Positions 1 to 10,400 of a DNA stretch of 30,475 nt are shown here, piece by piece. This DNA comes from Wolinella sp052170135 (lineage in GTDB: Bacteria; Campylobacterota; Campylobacteria; Campylobacterales; Helicobacteraceae), in the NCBI GenBank assembly GCA_052170135.1, contig JBQNBC010000017.1, positions 1-30,475 on the forward strand, in the 5' to 3' direction. Position 1 is the first letter of the stretch. Every line of letters starts with the position of its first letter. Made by a program: the position numbers and the translations under genes. The notes beneath the pieces were generated by a model. It had not been told where the DNA came from and ran no database searches. It saw only the letters and a program-made list of their open reading frames with translations.

Positions 1-2
1 AA

Positions 3-65
3 GAAGAGCTAGCTATATTGCATAGATTCTACTATGAGGAGCTACAAGGGAGGGGAGGGGTATGA
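3..65 (+). CDS. C-terminal end of an unidentified upstream gene (partial)
   Basis: Frame 3 is open from the window edge and ends at a TGA (63-65) that overlaps the fdhD ATG as ATGA. The 20 visible residues (starting EELAILHRFYYEEL) look like a normal helical protein end, not random translation. The overlap suggests translational coupling, so the gene may belong to the same formate dehydrogenase operon as fdhD. Too little is present to name the product, and with only 20 codons the open frame could be chance. Confidence 0.5.
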   Translation, partial: EELAILHRFYYEELQGRGGV

Positions 66-925
66 GATCCACCGATAGCCTCATAAAAAAAGTAGTTATT
101 GAAAGAATTGGAGATGAGAGAATCCTTGCTGAAGAAGAGGATATCGTAATCAAAGAAGAGCGCGTCAGCCTATATCTAAATGGCTCGAAACTAATGTCGA
201 TGATGTGCCTTCCGCGTGATCAAGACGCGCATGCGATAGGATTCCTTATGAGTGAAGGCGTGATAGAAAATATAGATGACCTAGATAGTGTGCAGATCTC
301 ACAAGATGGGCGTGCAGTCTATGTCAAGGCAAACATAAATCACGAAAATATCGCAAATTTATTCCGAGAAAAAACGCTCACATCTGGCTGCTGCGTAGGA
401 ATTACTGGGAATTTAGAAGGTAATATCTTGCGTAAATTTATCTCAACTCCGATGCAAGTTTCGCTCGAGAGAATCTGGAATGGCATCGAAGAGTTTGAGA
501 TCAGTAGCCACCTATTTCATGAGACAGGCTGCGTGCATCGCGCCACACTTCTATTAGAAAACGGTGGCGAGCTATCATGTGAAGATATCGGAAGACACAA
601 CGCAATTGATAAAGTCGTAGGCAAGGCGCGCCTAAACGGGATCAATACAATAAAATCGGTGCTAATAGTCAGCGGTCGTCTCTCCATGGAGATGGTGGTA
701 AAAGCTGTTATGCACGATATTCCAGTGATTGTATCACGAGCTGCTGCGACATTTTTGGGAATTAAAAGCGCACAAGAGCTAGGCATAACTTTAATTGGTT
801 TTGCTAGAGGTGAAAGAATGAATATTTACACACACTCTGGCAGAATAGACCTGCGTGCGTGCAAAAAGACAAGCCCTACCCTATCCAAAAAGCAATCCAC
901 TATAGCAACTATGGATAGGTCATGA
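62..925 (+). CDS. fdhD: FdhD, sulfurtransferase for formate dehydrogenase maturation
   Basis: FdhD passes sulfur from a cysteine desulfurase to the molybdenum cofactor of formate dehydrogenase, which needs it for activity; it acts in the cytoplasm. The 287 residues are close to the E. coli length. Family blocks are clear: the cysteine loop (SGCCVG, C110-C111), the CEDIGRHNAIDKVVGKA block, the SGRLSMEMVVKA block and the AAATFLGIKSAQELG to GFARGERMNIYTH block. The cysteines are adjacent, while E. coli has a CxxC pair. The start is preceded by a strong purine-rich ribosome site (AGGGAGGGGAGGGG) and overlaps the stop of the upstream gene. The last ~20 residues are a basic, low-complexity tail. 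No formate dehydrogenase subunit is in the window; they are probably just upstream. Confidence 0.95.
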   Translation: MRSTDSLIKKVVIERIGDERILAEEEDIVIKEERVSLYLNGSKLMSMMCLPRDQDAHAIGFLMSEGVIENIDDLDSVQISQDGRAVYVKANINHENIANLFREKTLTSGCCVGITGNLEGNILRKFISTPMQVSLERIWNGIEEFEISSHLFHETGCVHRATLLLENGGELSCEDIGRHNAIDKVVGKARLNGINTIKSVLIVSGRLSMEMVVKAVMHDIPVIVSRAAATFLGIKSAQELGITLIGFARGERMNIYTHSGRIDLRACKKTSPTLSKKQSTIATMDRS

Positions 926-930
926 TTTTA

Positions 931-968
931 TAGAGAGAATCTCTTGCGATATTTTGAGATTCTCTCTA
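931..968 (+). terminator. Hairpin terminator after fdhD
   Basis: A perfect 13-bp inverted repeat (931-943 and 956-968, TAGAGAGAATCTC and its complement) with a 12-nt loop starts 5 nt after the fdhD stop. The run after it (GTCTTATTT) is only moderately T-rich. The repeat is symmetric and lies between convergent genes, so it could also act on transcripts from the fusA side. Confidence 0.75.
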
Positions 969-1164
969 GTCTTATTTAAAACAGTAAACTTTAATACAAT
1001 CTACACCCTACTAAAAACAACACAATAGCCAAAACCAACGAAGCATCTTGATGAGAATTGATGATACATATATATAGTTTATTTAGGCAAAAATATCATA
1101 TGGGGATACTACTAATTGCAAGGAAGTAGCGGGAGAATAAAAATCGATAGGAATGAAACAAATG
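969..1164. other. Convergent intergenic spacer, no gene seen
   Basis: AT-rich DNA between the fdhD and fusA terminators. I looked for short reading frames with a ribosome site, tRNAs and repeats and found none that can be supported. Confidence 0.6.
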
Positions 1165-1185
1165 GGGAATCCAAGGCGGATTCCC
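1165..1185 (-). terminator. Hairpin terminator after fusA
   Basis: A perfect 8-bp stem (GGGAATCC at 1165-1172, GGATTCCC at 1178-1185) with a 5-nt loop lies 10 nt past the fusA stop. On the minus strand it is followed by CATTTGTTTCATT, a moderate T-rich tail. It marks the end of the long tRNA-tuf-rpo-str cluster. Confidence 0.7.
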
Positions 1186-1195
1186 TGAGGTAAAA

Positions 1196-3277
1196 TTAAC
1201 CTTTTCTCTTTTCGATAATCTCTTTAGATATATTTCCTGGAACTTCACCATAGTGGCTAAATTCCATAGTGTATGTTCCACGTCCTTGAGTTGCAGAGCG
1301 AAGATCCGTAGAATATCCGAACATCTCAGCAAGCGGAACAAATGCATTTAGCACTTTTATACCAGAACGATCACCCATAGAATTGATTTGACCACGTCTT
1401 CGGTTTAGGTCACCAATAACATCGCCCATATAATCTTCAGGAACTTCAACCTCTACCTTCATAATAGGCTCTAGAAGAACTGGATTCGCTTCACGTGCAG
1501 CATCTTTAAATGCCATAGAACCAGCAATTTTAAATGCCATTTCTGAAGAGTCAACATCATGGTAACTACCATCATATAGCGTAACTTTAAAATCAACCAC
1601 TGGATAGCCAGCAAGAACACCAGACTGCATCGCTTCCTTAATACCCTTATCAACCGCAGGAATATATTCTTTTGGAATCACACCGCCGCTAATCTCGTTG
1701 ATGAACTCATAACCCTTGCCTGCTTCTTGTGGCTCAAGCTTAATAAATACGTGTCCATACTGTCCACGACCGCCTGATTGCTTCGCGTATTTGCACTCTT
1801 TATTGACTGCTTTGCGAATCGTCTCACGGAATGCAACCTGTGGCTGGCCAACTTCTGCCTCGACTTTAAATTCACGCTTCATACGATCAACAATAATCTC
1901 GAGATGAAGCTCGCCCATACCGGAAATAATCGTCTGACCTGTCTCCTCGTCAGAAGCAACACGGAAGCTCGGATCTTCCTCTGCAAGCTTGGCTAGAGCA
2001 ATCGCCATCTTCTCCTGATCTGCCTTGGTCTTTGGCTCAACGGCAATCGAAATAACCGGCTCGGGGAATTCCATACGTTCCAGAATTACGGGCTCTTTCT
2101 CAGAGCAGAGAGTATCCCCCGTAAGTGTCTCTTTAAGCCCTACAAAAGCGCAAATCTCACCTGCACAAATCTCCTTAATATCCTCGCGCTTGTTTGCGTG
2201 CATTTTTAGCAACCGCCCAACGCGCTCTTTTTTTCCTTTTGTAGAGTTATAGACATAACTACCACTCTCCAGGCTACCACGATAAACACGCACAAATGTA
2301 AGCTGACCAACAAATGGGTCTGTCATAATCTTAAATGCAAGTGCCGCAAACTCTCCATCATCTGACGATTGAACGCTTACTTCACGACTCTCATCTTTTG
2401 CATCCATGCCTTTAATATCAGTAACCTCAGTTGGAGCTGGAAGATAATCAATAACTGCATCAAGTAAAACTTGAACACCTTTATTCTTAAATGAAGAACC
2501 GCAAAGCATAGGTATGATAGCCATAGAGTGACAACCAATTTTAATTCCAGCCTTGATCTCCTCAATACTCAACTCCTCGCCATTTAGGTACTTCTCCATG
2601 AGAGCTTCATCTTGCTCAGCTGCTGCCTCAACCATCTTTTCTCGGTACTCATTAGCCTTATCAACTAAATTCGATGGGATTTCCTCAATATCATAATTAG
2701 CACCCATTGCCTCGTTATTCCAAACGTAAGCCTTCATGGTTATCAAATCAACCATACCCTTAAAAGAATCCTCTGCGCCAATAGGTATCACAATAGGCAC
2801 TGGTCTAGCTTTTAGGCGATCCCGGATCTGATTCTCTACATTAAAGAAGTTAGCACCAATTCTATCCATCTTATTTACAAAAACCATTCGTGGAACGCCA
2901 TATTTGTTCGCCTGTCGCCATACAGTTTCGCTCTGTGGCTGAACACCACCAACAGAACAGAATACAGCCACGGCTCCGTCAAGAACTCTCATAGAGCGCT
3001 CTACTTCAATAGTAAAGTCAACGTGCCCAGGAGTGTCAATAAGGTTAATCTGATAATCTTTCCAAAAACATGTAGTTGCGGCTGAAGTAATTGTAATGCC
3101 ACGCTCTTTCTCTTGCTCCATCCAGTCCATTGTAGCGGCACCATCATGCACCTCTCCAATTTTATGGCTTACGCCTGTATAGAATAGAATTCTCTCTGAT
3201 GTAGTTGTCTTACCGGCATCAATGTGAGCAGCGATACCTATGTTACGAATACGATTTAATGGTATTTTCCTGGCCAT
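1196..3277 (-). CDS. fusA: Elongation factor G (EF-G)
   Basis: EF-G is the GTPase that drives ribosome translocation and, with RRF, ribosome recycling. The 693 residues match the usual bacterial length. The GTP-binding motifs are intact: AHIDAGKT (17-24), DTPGH (81-85) and NKMD (135-138). The switch I block with EKERGITI and the later domains (for example GGVIPKEYIPAVDKGI in domain IV) are all present. A GAGGA ribosome site precedes the ATG. It is the last gene of the cluster, after rpsL and rpsG, the classic str order. The 120-nt gap to rpsG is one of the larger gaps here; its transcript can form a 6-bp hairpin (TGCTTC/GAAGCA, 3307-3323) of unknown role. Confidence 0.98.
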   Translation of the reverse strand: MARKIPLNRIRNIGIAAHIDAGKTTTSERILFYTGVSHKIGEVHDGAATMDWMEQEKERGITITSAATTCFWKDYQINLIDTPGHVDFTIEVERSMRVLDGAVAVFCSVGGVQPQSETVWRQANKYGVPRMVFVNKMDRIGANFFNVENQIRDRLKARPVPIVIPIGAEDSFKGMVDLITMKAYVWNNEAMGANYDIEEIPSNLVDKANEYREKMVEAAAEQDEALMEKYLNGEELSIEEIKAGIKIGCHSMAIIPMLCGSSFKNKGVQVLLDAVIDYLPAPTEVTDIKGMDAKDESREVSVQSSDDGEFAALAFKIMTDPFVGQLTFVRVYRGSLESGSYVYNSTKGKKERVGRLLKMHANKREDIKEICAGEICAFVGLKETLTGDTLCSEKEPVILERMEFPEPVISIAVEPKTKADQEKMAIALAKLAEEDPSFRVASDEETGQTIISGMGELHLEIIVDRMKREFKVEAEVGQPQVAFRETIRKAVNKECKYAKQSGGRGQYGHVFIKLEPQEAGKGYEFINEISGGVIPKEYIPAVDKGIKEAMQSGVLAGYPVVDFKVTLYDGSYHDVDSSEMAFKIAGSMAFKDAAREANPVLLEPIMKVEVEVPEDYMGDVIGDLNRRRGQINSMGDRSGIKVLNAFVPLAEMFGYSTDLRSATQGRGTYTMEFSHYGEVPGNISKEIIEKRKG

Positions 3278-3397
3278 AGTATTTCCTCAAATATAGATTT
3301 GTGAGATGCTTCAAGCAGAAGCAAAAAGTAAGAGAAGCGTGAGTAGCTTGGCGAAGAGTCGCTCTAGTAGCTAGACAAGCACCCCTCCGCCATATTC

Positions 3398-3865
3398 TTA
3401 AAACTTATAGTGAGCAAAAGCTTTGTTAGCTTCAGCCATCTTGTGAACATCTTCTTTCTTTTTAAATGCCGAACCACGATCATTTGCAGCATCAATAAAC
3501 TCATTTGCAAGTCTATCTACCATTGTACGCTCATTTCGTTTGCGCGCTGCTTCAAGTAACCAGCGGATAGATAAGGACTGCTGACGAGCTGCACGAACCT
3601 CTACTGGCACTTGATATGTTGCACCGCCAACTCTTCTGCTTCTCACCTCTACCATTGGTCGTACACGCTCAAGGGCTTTTTCGAATACTTCGATTCCCTT
3701 CTCTTTTGTTTTCTCTTCAATCTTATCAAATGTGGCATAGATAATCTTCTCAGCTACACTCTTCTTTCCGTCATACATCATCTTATTTACAAACTTAGTA
3801 ACAACCTTGTTACCATATATAGGATCACCCAAAATCTCTCTAATAGGGGCTTTTCTTCTTCTCAT
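3398..3865 (-). CDS. rpsG: 30S ribosomal protein S7
   Basis: S7 is a primary binding protein of the 16S rRNA 3-prime domain; it nucleates assembly of the 30S head and lies near the E site. The 155 residues include the N-terminal MRRRKAPIREILGDPIYG, the VRSRRVGGATYQVPVEV block and the C-terminal KKKEDVHKMAEANKAFAHY, all typical of the family. An AAGGAA ribosome site precedes the ATG. It lies 28 nt downstream of rpsL and upstream of fusA. S7 represses its own str operon in E. coli; no matching leader structure was identified here. Confidence 0.98.
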   Translation of the reverse strand: MRRRKAPIREILGDPIYGNKVVTKFVNKMMYDGKKSVAEKIIYATFDKIEEKTKEKGIEVFEKALERVRPMVEVRSRRVGGATYQVPVEVRAARQQSLSIRWLLEAARKRNERTMVDRLANEFIDAANDRGSAFKKKEDVHKMAEANKAFAHYKF

Positions 3866-3893
3866 AAATTATTCCTTCACCGAATTAATATGT

Positions 3894-4298
3894 CTACTTT
3901 TTCTTGCCAGGAGCTGGAGCAGCACCTGCTTTGCCCTTTTTGGCACCATACTTACTTCTTGATACATTTCGCTTCTGCACTCCAGCGGTATCAAGTGCGC
4001 CACGGATAATGTGATATTTAACACCTGGTAAGTCTTTTACCCTTCCACCACGGATAAGTACGATTGAGTGCTCTTGCAAGTTATGACCCTCGCCAGGGAT
4101 GTAGCTAATGACCTCAAAGCCACTTGTGAGTCGCACTTTTGCAACTTTTCTCAAAGCTGAGTTCGGTTTTTTAGGTGTTGTTGTATATACACGGGTGCAG
4201 ACTCCACGCCTTTGTGGGCAGTTCACCAAAGCTGGCGATTTTGACTTTTTAATCGCCTTCTTTCTCTCATGTCTAATAAGCTGGTTAATAGTTGGCAC
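3894..4298 (-). CDS. rpsL: 30S ribosomal protein S12
   Basis: S12 sits at the decoding centre of the 30S subunit and controls decoding accuracy. The 134 residues show the conserved TTPKKPNSALRKVAKVRL and GGRVKDLPGVKYH segments. The usual streptomycin-resistance positions carry wild-type lysines (K43-K44 and K88, counting Met), so no resistance allele is seen. D89 is the residue methylthiolated by RimO in other bacteria. The start is GTG (4296-4298), supported by AAGGAA 7 nt upstream and by the family start MPTINQLIR. The C-terminal tail (KAGAAPAPGKKK) is slightly extended and basic. It lies 99 nt after rpoBC. Confidence 0.98.
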   Translation of the reverse strand: MPTINQLIRHERKKAIKKSKSPALVNCPQRRGVCTRVYTTTPKKPNSALRKVAKVRLTSGFEVISYIPGEGHNLQEHSIVLIRGGRVKDLPGVKYHIIRGALDTAGVQKRNVSRSKYGAKKGKAGAAPAPGKKK

Positions 4299-4384
4299 TT
4301 TATTTCCTTCAACTTGAAATTTTTTAAATTTTTATTGACAAAAACAAACTATATTTTACTTAAAATAAGCTTGTATTTGTCTTA

Positions 4385-4411
4385 ACGAAAGGGGTAGTTA
4401 AGCCCTTTCGT
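4385..4411 (-). terminator. Hairpin over the rpoBC stop codon (attenuator or processing candidate)
   Basis: A 9-bp perfect stem (ACGAAAGGG at 4385-4393, CCCTTTCGT at 4403-4411) spans the last codons and the TAA of rpoBC. On the minus strand it is followed by TAAGACAAATACAAG, which is not a T-run, so a full intrinsic terminator is unlikely. It could reduce read-through, protect the 3-prime end or be a cleavage site between rpoBC and rpsL-rpsG-fusA. Confidence 0.5.
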
Positions 4412-7400
4412 CTCGCTCTTTTATACGCACTTTCTTATTCTTATAAATTCCTGTTCCAACTGGAATCATTCGCCCCAAAACAACATTCTCTTTTAAATCT
4501 TCAAGATGATCTATCTTAGCTGCGATGCTAGCTTCAGTTAACACCTTTGTTGTTTCTTGGAATGAAGCAGCTGAAATAATACTATCACTTCCGATAGCTG
4601 CACGCGTGATTCCTAGCAGAACTGGCTCAGCAATTGCTGGTTCACCACCTAGGCGCATTACGCGTTCATTTTCTTCACGGAAGTGTCGCTTGCTAATCAA
4701 GTCACCCTCGATAAACTTTGTATTTCCACTGTCAACTATTCTTACTTGTCTCAACATCTGCGATACGATAATCTCAATGTGCTTATCAGCAATATTTACA
4801 CCCTGTCGGCGATATACCTGCTGAACTTCGCTAACAATATACTTATGTAGCTCTTTCTCGCCTGAGATTCTCAAAATATCATGGCTTGAGACCACACCAT
4901 CAGTGATAGCCTCTCCAGCATGGACAAACTCACCACTATGCACCAGAATATGCTTACTCTTATCCACGGCGTACTCGCTTGTACGACCATCTTCAGCAGT
5001 AATAACAATGCGCTCCTTACCACGTATTGGCTTACCAAAACTAATAACTCCATCAATCTCAGCAAGAACAGCTGGATCTTTTGGCTTTCTTGCTTCAAAT
5101 AGCTCAGAAACTCGCGGTAGACCACCAGTGATATCCTTTGATTTAGCCAACGCTTTTGGCGTCTTGGCAAGCACATCAGCTACTTCCACGCTTGTGCCAT
5201 CAGCTACAAAAATCGCCGTCTTAGAATCGAGCACATAGCGAGCTAAATCACCATTAGCAGAGGCAACCACTATAGTTGGTTTAAATGATGTCGGAATATA
5301 TTCATTTACCACAAGCCTACTCTGTCCAGTCAGCTCATCAACCTGCTCTGTCACAGTCACGCCCGGGATAATATCCTCATACTTAACCACGCCAGATTCT
5401 TCAGCAATGATTGGATTAGAGTATGGATCCCAGTCGGCGATTATAATCTGCTCACCTGTCACAGGGCTAGCAATTAACATATCTGGCTTAACCTCCATGC
5501 TATCAGCAATCTCAATAATAGATCCACGCGCAATATAGTGACGCATTGCCTCTCTATCATTCTCATCGGCAACGACTGCAAAGACCCCCTTCTCGACTAC
5601 CTTTTCACCTTGCTTAACATCACGGAATCTCTCCAAATAGTCACCTTTTAGACGATAGTACTTCACAATACCTTGCTCTTTAGAGATGATTTTTTGCGTT
5701 ATTGGTGCATTATCTTCAACCTTTAGCTCGCTAGCATAAGGAATTCGATTTGGCACATTCCAGCCATCCTTAATAATTTCAACGATGCTTCCATGCTCAC
5801 GCACCTTGGTTCCGCTTCCATAAGGGATATAGAATTTACCCTCGATTTTACCAGTAACACCAGCGAGTTCGTTTGGTTTAGCTACATCACTCTTTCGTAG
5901 CGAGTAACGAACTGTCTCACTCTTGCCAATAACACTAATGACAATCTCCTCGTGAACTGTATCAACCTTTAGCTCACCCTCAAATGGCGCCTTAATCTTT
6001 GGCTCAACCAAAAGAACAGCAGCATTTCTGCGATTTGCAACAATGTTTTTACCATCACGATTCTTATATGTCTTGATGTTGTAGTAACGAATAAAGCCCT
6101 CTTTCTCAACAATAACCTGTCGCTCCTCTTGCGATCTAGATGCCGTTCCACCAATGTGGAATGTTCTAAGTGTAAGCTGAGTTCCTGGCTCGCCGATTGA
6201 CTGCGCTGCAACAACACCGACAGCTTCACCCGGATGAGTTACCTTGCCCTCTCCAAGGTTTAGACCGTAACACTTGCTGCATACGCCTTTTTCAGCCTTA
6301 CAAGTCACAGGCGTACGAATAATCACCGCTTTAACACCTGCTTCTTTAATCTTTTTCGCCATATCCTCGTCAATGAGGCTACCCTCGCTAACAAGAATCT
6401 CATTCGTAATAGGATCTATAACATCTTCAGCCACTACACGACCAAAGATTCTCTCCTCTAGTGGCTCAATAAGCTCACTACCAACAGCAATATCAGTAAT
6501 CTCAACACCCTCATGTGTACCGCAATCATCCATTATGACCTTAACGTTTTGCGAAACGTCAATAAGCTTACGCGTTAGATATCCAGCGTTCGCTGTCTTA
6601 AGCGCGGTATCCGCTAGACCTTTTCGTGCACCGTGAGTCGAAATAAAGTATTCAAGGACATTTAGACCTTCTTTGAAGTTTGAAATAATAGGCGTCTCAA
6701 TAATCGTACCATCTGGTTTGGCCATTAATCCCCTCATCGCGGAAAGCTGGCGAATCTGTGCCGCACTACCCCTCGCTCCAGAATCCGCCATCATATAAAT
6801 AGAGTTAAAGCCACTCTTATCGCTCTGCACTAGCTTCATCATATCGCTACCCAGGCGATTATTCGTATCAGTCCATACGTCGATAATTTTGTTGTATCGC
6901 TCTTGCTCTGTTAATAGACCTGCGCCAAATTGTGCCTGGATCTCCTTGACCTTCTTCTTCGCAGAATCGACAACCTTGCGCTTTAGATCTGGCACACGAA
7001 TATCATCACTTGATATCGAAATTCCCGCTGATGTCGCATATTTAAAGCCGAGATCTTTGAGATTATCAAGGAACTTCGCCGTAACTCCTAGCCCGCCCTC
7101 TTTATATACATGATCGATCAGTGCTGCGATATCTTTTTTCTTAAGAACTTTATTCCATAGATTTACTGGCACAAAGTCAGGAAGAATCGACTTGATAATC
7201 ATACGTCCAACGGTCGTATACAACTGCCTACGATCATCAATTATTCGAATTCTCGTGTTGATTCCTACCGCATCAGCCTCAAGTGCAATCATAATCTCAT
7301 CGATGCTACTAAATAGCTTATGCTCACCTTTTGACTTCTCTTTTGCTAACGAAAGGTAATATAGACCCAAAACCATATCTTGTGATGGAACTGTTACCGC

Positions 7401-10400
7401 CTTACCACTGGCTGGAAGAAGTATATTCATAGAGCTCAACATCAGTAGCTTGCACTCTGTGATAGCCTCTTGTGATAATGGCACATGCACCGCCATTTGA
7501 TCGCCGTCAAAGTCTGCGTTGAACGCCGAGCACACAAGCGGGTGTAGCTGGATAGCTTTGCCATCAATTAATTTTGGATGGAATGCCTGGATTGACTGTT
7601 TATGCAACGTTGGCGCACGGTTTAACATAACCGGATATCCATCAACAATCTCTTGCAAGCACTCCCACACCTCATTTGACTTCTGTTCAATCATTTTTTT
7701 AGCTTGCTTTAGCGTTGTTGCATAACCCTTTTCTTCAAGCTTTGCCAAAATATGCGGCTTAAACAGCTCAAGTGCCATTCCCTTAGGTAATCCACACTGA
7801 TCCATGCGTAGGTTTGGACCAACGACGATTACGCTTCGTCCTGAGAAGTCCACACGCTTTCCAAGTAGATTCTGACGGAATCGCCCCTGCTTTCCTTTGA
7901 TTATTTCAGACAATGATTTAAGTGGTCGCTTATTTGCACCCTTTACTGCATTTGCGTTTCTGCCGTTATCAAACAGCGCATCCACTGCCTCTTGCAACAT
8001 TCGCTTCTCGTTGCGGATAATGATTTCAGGTGCGTCAAGCTCCATAAGTCGCTTAAGTCGCTGATTCCTATTTATAACACGTCTATAAAGATCGTTTACA
8101 TCGCTGACTGCAAATTTTCCACCATCAAGTGCAACAAGTGGTCGCAAATCAGGTGGCAATACAGGCAATGTAGTAAGCATCATCCACTCAGGGCGATTTC
8201 CAGAGTTAATAAAGCTCTCGACAACTTTTAATCGCTTGATAATTGTCTTTTTCTTAGCCTCGGAATTTGTCGCTCCAATCTCCTCTCGCAACATATGTAA
8301 AAGCTCAACTAGGTCAATTTGACTTAATAGTTCTTTAACCGCCTCTCCGCCCATCTGCGCAACAAATCCAGTGTGCTCAAATCGTTGATTAAGGCTTTGA
8401 TACTGCTCTTCATTCAGGACATCATACTTCGAGACTGGTTTTGTACCTTCATTGTCATAGAATGCCTCACCTGGAATCTTGACAATGTAAGCCTCATAGT
8501 AAAGCACACGCTCAAGATCTTTCATCTTTACGCCCAATAGAGTTCCAATTCTACTAGGGAGCGAGTTGACATACCAAATATGCGCAACTGGCGTAACTAG
8601 CTCGATATGCCCCATGCGAGAACGTCGAACTTTTGCAGAAGTTACCTCTACGCCACACTTCTCGCATACTACGCCTTTGTAGCGCATCTTTTTATACTTG
8701 CCGCAGAGACATTCATAATCACGCACAGGTCCAAAAATTTTTGCGCAGAAAAGACCATCTCGCTCAGGTTTTAAAGTACGATAATTGATTGTTTCAGGCT
8801 TTTTAACCTCGCCATTACTCCAGCTTAATATCTTCTCAGGGCTTGCTAGCATGAGTTGGAATGCATTAAAGTCTGATGGTCGATCATCCTCTTTGATAGG
8901 CATAGGAGCAAAGGCGTCCTCGCTAGTCTCGCCATACACAGTTACATCAAGAGCTAAAGACTGCAACTCTTTGGTTAGGACATAGAAAGTCTCTGGAATC
9001 TCAGATTCCTTGACTGGCTCGCCGCGTGTGATTGCCTTGTACGCTTTAACACGACCTTCAACATCATCGGATTTAACAGTAAGCATCTCTTTAAGCGTAT
9101 GAGCCGCACCATACGCCTCAAGCGCCCAAACTTCCATCTCTCCAAAACGCTGTCCACCAAAGAGTGCTTTACCACCAACTGGCTGTTGCGTAACAAGCGA
9201 GTAAGGTCCGGTACTTCTGGCGTGTATTTTCTCATCGACAAGGTGATGAAGCTTTAGCATATACATATAGCCTACATTGACACGCTCTTTCATCTTTGCG
9301 CCAGTCTTGCCATCATATAGTTCTGTTTTACCATCTGTATCAACTTTTGCTAGCTCAAATAACTTACCAAACTCCTCATCATTCACACCCTCAAATACTG
9401 GAGTAGCAAACTTTACGCCACTTCTCCAGTCACGCGCATAAGCCACAAGCTCATCATCGCTAAGTGCTGAAATAAACTCTTTAGCTTTTAGCATTTTTGA
9501 GACTTGCGCAATCTCAATCATCTTTGCACGTAATTTTGCAACCCAATCTTTTGTCTGCTTATCAAACAACTCATCAATCTGCGCACCTAGATTCTTACCA
9601 ACAAGCCCCAAATGCACCTCAAGAATCTGCCCAATATTCATACGAGAAGGAACACCAAGCGGATTCAGGACAATCTCTACTGGCTCGCCATCTTTTGTAT
9701 AAGGCATGTCTATTTCACGGACAATGTTTGAAACAATACCCTTGTTACCGTGTCGTCCAGCCATCTTGTCGCCTACTTTTAGCTTTCGCTTTGTAGCAAC
9801 ATATATTTTGACTAGCTTCACGACACCACTTGGCAAAATGTCATCTTTTTCAAGAATAGAAAGCTTCTCTTCGTGCTCCTCGCTTAGATTCTTCTTCTGC
9901 TCAAGGAAGTTGCTCTTTAGCTGATCATACGATTCTTGAATTGCCTTAGAAAAAGATTTCACAAGCGAATTCATTGCAAATCTATTTATTTTTCCAAGCT
10001 CTTTTTTATCGATTTTTTCGCCCTTTTTATAGCTCTTATCATTGACAACCACTTCACTTGCTAGAGGTTGCTTTGATAACATCGACGTTAGGCGTAGCAT
10101 CTCCTCACGATCTAGCATCATCAACTTATCGTGGTGCTCAAGATCTAGGCGCGCTTTCTCCTCTTCATACGCTGCAACTGCACGCACATCCTTGTCATAG
10201 CCTTTTTTGGTGAAGATTTTTACATCAATAACAGTTCCCTCTAGCGAAGGTGGGCAATAAAGCGACTTATTGACAACATGCCCAGCTTTCTCACCAAAAA
10301 TCGCGCGCAATAGCCGCTCTTCTGGCGTAGGTTTTACTTCGCCTTTTGGCGATACTTTACCGACAAGAATCATACCCGCGTTGACATATGTTCCAATTTT

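Noticed and set aside
45..60. G-quadruplex in the fdhD leader
   Set aside because: Only three G-runs of three or more are present; a standard intramolecular quadruplex needs four.
517..786. 89-codon frame antisense to fdhD
   Set aside because: It lies within the conserved FdhD coding region, with a composition typical of antisense translation and no ribosome site.
3894..4298. Streptomycin-resistance allele of rpsL
   Set aside because: K43, K44 and K88 (with Met) are wild type.
4335..4372. TTGACA followed by TTAAAAT on the plus strand between rpoBC and rpsL
   Set aside because: The spacing is wrong for sigma-70 (about 19-20 nt), and transcripts would run antisense into rpoBC with no gene to express; likely chance in AT-rich DNA.
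4299..4397. Possible separate promoter for rpsL (TAAAAT or TATAGT on the minus strand)
   Set aside because: No -35 at suitable distance and the spacer is uniformly AT-rich, so -10-like words are expected by chance. Left open, not annotated.
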